Shown here piece by piece: positions 62,803 through 64,000 of a stretch of 64,000 nt of DNA. The stretch comes from Bacillota bacterium (GTDB lineage Bacteria; Bacillota; Clostridia; Lachnospirales; Lachnospiraceae), in NCBI GenBank assembly GCA_023402845.1, contig JAEYFP010000045.1, forward strand, positions 186,001 through 250,000, given 5' to 3'. The position numbers and the translations under genes are program-made. A model generated the notes under the pieces. It was not told where the DNA came from, did not search any database, and was given only the letters and a program-made list of their open reading frames with translations. The stretch's first letter is position 1, and the number at the start of each line of letters is the position of its first letter.

Positions 62803-62850
62803 AAAAAAAGACCATGGGACACCTGCCATAAGCATAATATTCCATAGTCT
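62803..62850 (-). terminator. Attenuator terminator 2, just before the MutS2-like gene
   Basis: On the minus strand AGACTATGG (62850-62842) pairs with CCATGGTCT (62817-62809), nine pairs including one G-U, and is followed by a run of seven T (62809-62803). It lies only about 10 bases before the ribosome binding site of the gene at 62778, so transcripts would end before the gene unless antitermination occurs. Confidence 0.75.
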
Positions 62851-62869
62851 GTTTAAACATTGTTTGAAA

Positions 62870-62950
62870 GTATAGAAATTTATGAAATCGCAAAGAGTGC
62901 AAAAAAAGCATGACAGTACAGCCATGCTCGATTTCCATAAATATCTATAC
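62870..62950 (-). other. Long imperfect stem enclosing terminator 1 in the attenuator
   Basis: Segments 62929-62950 and 62870-62890 pair almost completely on the minus strand (about 19 of 21 positions, with one mismatch and one bulge). They enclose terminator 1 (62901-62928). The long stem could form a single extended hairpin or compete with other structures; which one the ribosome position favours needs folding analysis. Confidence 0.5.
62901..62928 (-). terminator. Attenuator terminator 1
   Basis: On the minus strand AGCATG (62928-62923) pairs with CATGCT (62912-62907), extended by a G-U and a C-G pair, then TTTTTTT (62907-62901). It lies 118 bases after the leader peptide stop and upstream of terminator 2. 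Confidence 0.75.
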
Positions 62951-62981
62951 AACAACTATTAAGCACATGTGCGGCAGAAAT

Positions 62982-63001
62982 GTTAGCAGTATCCTGCTAA
63001 C
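62982..63001 (-). promoter_or_regulatory. Attenuator hairpin downstream of the leader peptide
   Basis: GTTAGCAG (63001-62994) and CTGCTAAC (62989-62982) pair perfectly around a four-base loop on the minus strand, and two more bases extend the stem (62980-63003). It lies 43 bases after the leader stop, where a stalled ribosome could alter folding. Confidence 0.65.
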
Positions 63002-63045
63002 ATAAAGCAGATCTGCAGAATTACGCAAATCTCCTTTTGCAATAT

Positions 63046-63084
63046 TTAATTTGCAATATACTCCACTAAAACAATGCTTAACAT
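63046..63084 (-). CDS. Leader peptide (12 aa) of the MutS2-like attenuator
   Basis: The minus-strand frame encodes MLSIVLVEYIAN and stops. AAAGAGG lies seven bases before the ATG, and the start is about 19 bases after the predicted transcription start. A short, well-translated peptide followed by a strong hairpin and two terminators is the layout of ribosome-mediated attenuators (ABC-F, erm and similar genes). No amino-acid run for starvation sensing is present, so drug-induced stalling is the likelier signal. Confidence 0.65.
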   Translation of the reverse strand: MLSIVLVEYIAN

Positions 63085-63109
63085 AAAATTACCTCTTTAA
63101 ATTTTCTTA

Positions 63110-63138
63110 ATTCTACTATTTATTCTGTACAATGTCAA
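63110..63138 (-). promoter_or_regulatory. Promoter of the attenuator / MutS2-like transcript
   Basis: On the minus strand TTGACA (63138-63133), a 17-base spacer and TAGAAT (63115-63110) make a near-consensus sigma-A promoter. The expected start near 63103 leaves a leader of about 325 bases before the MutS2-like start codon. Confidence 0.75.
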
Positions 63139-63183
63139 TCATTTTTACTTTTTTCTGCATGGAACCATATAAGAACCTCCCCA

Positions 63184-63906
63184 CTAATCCTGGAAAGGCT
63201 CTGTAAAATATCCTGCCGCCGAAATAGGTTCTTTATTCTCATGGAGATGCCAGACATCACCCATACCCTGACATCTAAAGGACGCATACCCCGCCTCTCT
63301 CTCTTCCGTACACATTGCCGTTACGGAAGATGTCGGCAAAAAACAGCCGTGTATTAATACCGGAAATGCAATTCCTAACAAATATGACAGCATTGCAAAG
63401 GTAATTCCCATATGACAGACAAGTACAATTGTAATATCTTTTTTCTCTTTTACACGATAGCAGCCATTCTCCCGCACATATCCATAGCCCGCCAGCAGCT
63501 CATCTAATTTTTCACATGTTTCCAGATAGATCTCTTTGACCCCCGGTGCATCCTCTGTCTTTTCCATCATGTGTGCATCATACCATCTGTCCCGATCGAA
63601 CAGTTCGGGGATCCCCGTCCATTCTCTGGGCATAAAATCCCATGGCAGCCCCTTATCCGTAGTATATTCAGAGCTGATGACACCCCTGAATTCCTGTAAC
63701 CAATCCAGAACCGCCGCCTCTTTTCCGAGTGCTTCCTCAATCGACCTCGCTGTTTCTCTGGCTCTTCCCAGACAGGATACATAAATGTCCTGTACGTTCC
63801 AGTTTTTTGCACGTTCCGCAAGAAATTTTACTTCTCTTTTTCCCTTTTCCGTAAGAGAATCCGTTGTATAATCCGGATCCCCATGTCTGACAAATAATAT
63901 TCTCAT
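63184..63906 (-). CDS. Histidine phosphatase family protein (phosphoglycerate mutase-like)
   Basis: This 240-residue protein has the histidine phosphatase motif LFVRHGDPDYT (phospho-histidine), the arginine of GRARETARSIEEAL, and the second catalytic histidine in VLVCHMGITFAML. The fold covers small-molecule phosphatases and mutases; the substrate is unknown. It abuts the upstream gene fragment with no gap (TAG followed by ATG), so the two may be cotranscribed. Confidence 0.85.
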   Translation of the reverse strand: MRILFVRHGDPDYTTDSLTEKGKREVKFLAERAKNWNVQDIYVSCLGRARETARSIEEALGKEAAVLDWLQEFRGVISSEYTTDKGLPWDFMPREWTGIPELFDRDRWYDAHMMEKTEDAPGVKEIYLETCEKLDELLAGYGYVRENGCYRVKEKKDITIVLVCHMGITFAMLSYLLGIAFPVLIHGCFLPTSSVTAMCTEEREAGYASFRCQGMGDVWHLHENKEPISAAGYFTEPFQD

Positions 63907-64000
63907 CTACAAGCTTAAGTCCTTTCCTTTGTTAAATCTATTAAATACCAGTAAGGATACAACTGTCAAGACTGTAAGTATGGTAGATAATGCTGCGGCG
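63907..64000 (-). CDS. 3' end of an upstream gene, probable membrane permease (partial)
   Basis: The minus-strand frame entering from the window edge encodes a hydrophobic helix (LSTILTVLTVVSLLVF) followed by a polar basic end (NRFNKGKDLSL) and TAG. This is a typical C-terminus of an ABC transporter permease or another polytopic membrane protein. Only about 30 residues are visible, so the family is not certain. Confidence 0.5.
   Translation of the reverse strand, partial: AAALSTILTVLTVVSLLVFNRFNKGKDLSL

Noticed and set aside
62983..63003. Second possible leader peptide MLAGYC inside the attenuator hairpin
   Set aside because: Its nearest ribosome binding site is about 26 bases away and the frame lies entirely within the stem-loop.

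Overview
The window reads as a chromosomal segment of an anaerobic, diazotrophic Clostridia bacterium, most likely a Lachnospiraceae-like lineage. The evidence is gene content and arrangement: a Clostridium pasteurianum-type nitrogenase cluster (NifN-NifB fusion, split NifV, about 50-residue insertion in NifD, short NifK), a DUF6483 gene, Firmicute-type LexA and iron boxes, and strong AGGAGG ribosome binding sites throughout. No rRNA, tRNA or CRISPR array was seen.

Layout. 1-2900: a GC-richer accessory segment that looks like one end of an integrative element (XRE regulator, two cargo-type genes, two long blocks of stem-loops without genes). 2914-5518: nitroreductase, Amidase_6 protein, DUF6483, Crp/Fnr regulator. 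5530-12486: a minus-strand glycoside operon (GH1, GH36, GPH symporter, GH13). 12801-15145: thioredoxin, a rhodanese-TtcA fusion and TcdA, a probable tRNA sulfur/t6A modification group. 15162-18199: PdxR-type regulator divergent from pdxST. 18307-22072: copper operon (copA, lipoprotein, copZ, orphan response regulator). 22093-25260: MerR regulator, EmrE-type exporter, PhzF, GNAT.

25283-41648 is the metabolic core. A molybdate transporter (modABC) diverges from its probable regulator, and the nif operon follows: nifH-nifI1-nifI2-nifD-nifK-nifE-nifNB-ferredoxin-nifV(omega)-nifV(alpha)-AnfO-like-repeat protein. Molybdate uptake, homocitrate synthesis, cofactor assembly, reductase, catalytic subunits and PII-type switch-off are together; no nifS, nifU or alternative nitrogenase structural genes are present. 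41841-50117: glycerol dehydrogenase, an HD-GYP response regulator with a large hybrid kinase, FeoA and a GGDEF-GGDEF-EAL protein. 50081-55397: DNA glycosylase, DEAD-box helicase fused to a DUF1801 domain, NifX-like protein with DUF134 regulator, and a LexA-controlled YolD/Y-family polymerase pair. 55669-59613: iron-siderophore ABC transporter. 59806-64000: LacI regulator, an attenuator-controlled MutS2-like gene lacking Smr, a histidine phosphatase and a partial permease.

The two observations I would follow first are (i) ModA, whose two sequence halves are in swapped order (apparent circular permutation), and (ii) the Smr-less MutS2 gene, preceded by a promoter, a 12-residue leader peptide, a strong hairpin and two tandem intrinsic terminators. 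The second is the architecture used by antibiotic-inducible ribosome-protection genes. Further leads are an AnfO-like protein and an unrecognised repeat protein with a cysteine cluster at the end of the Mo-nitrogenase operon, the helicase-DUF1801 fusion, and several well-formed operators.
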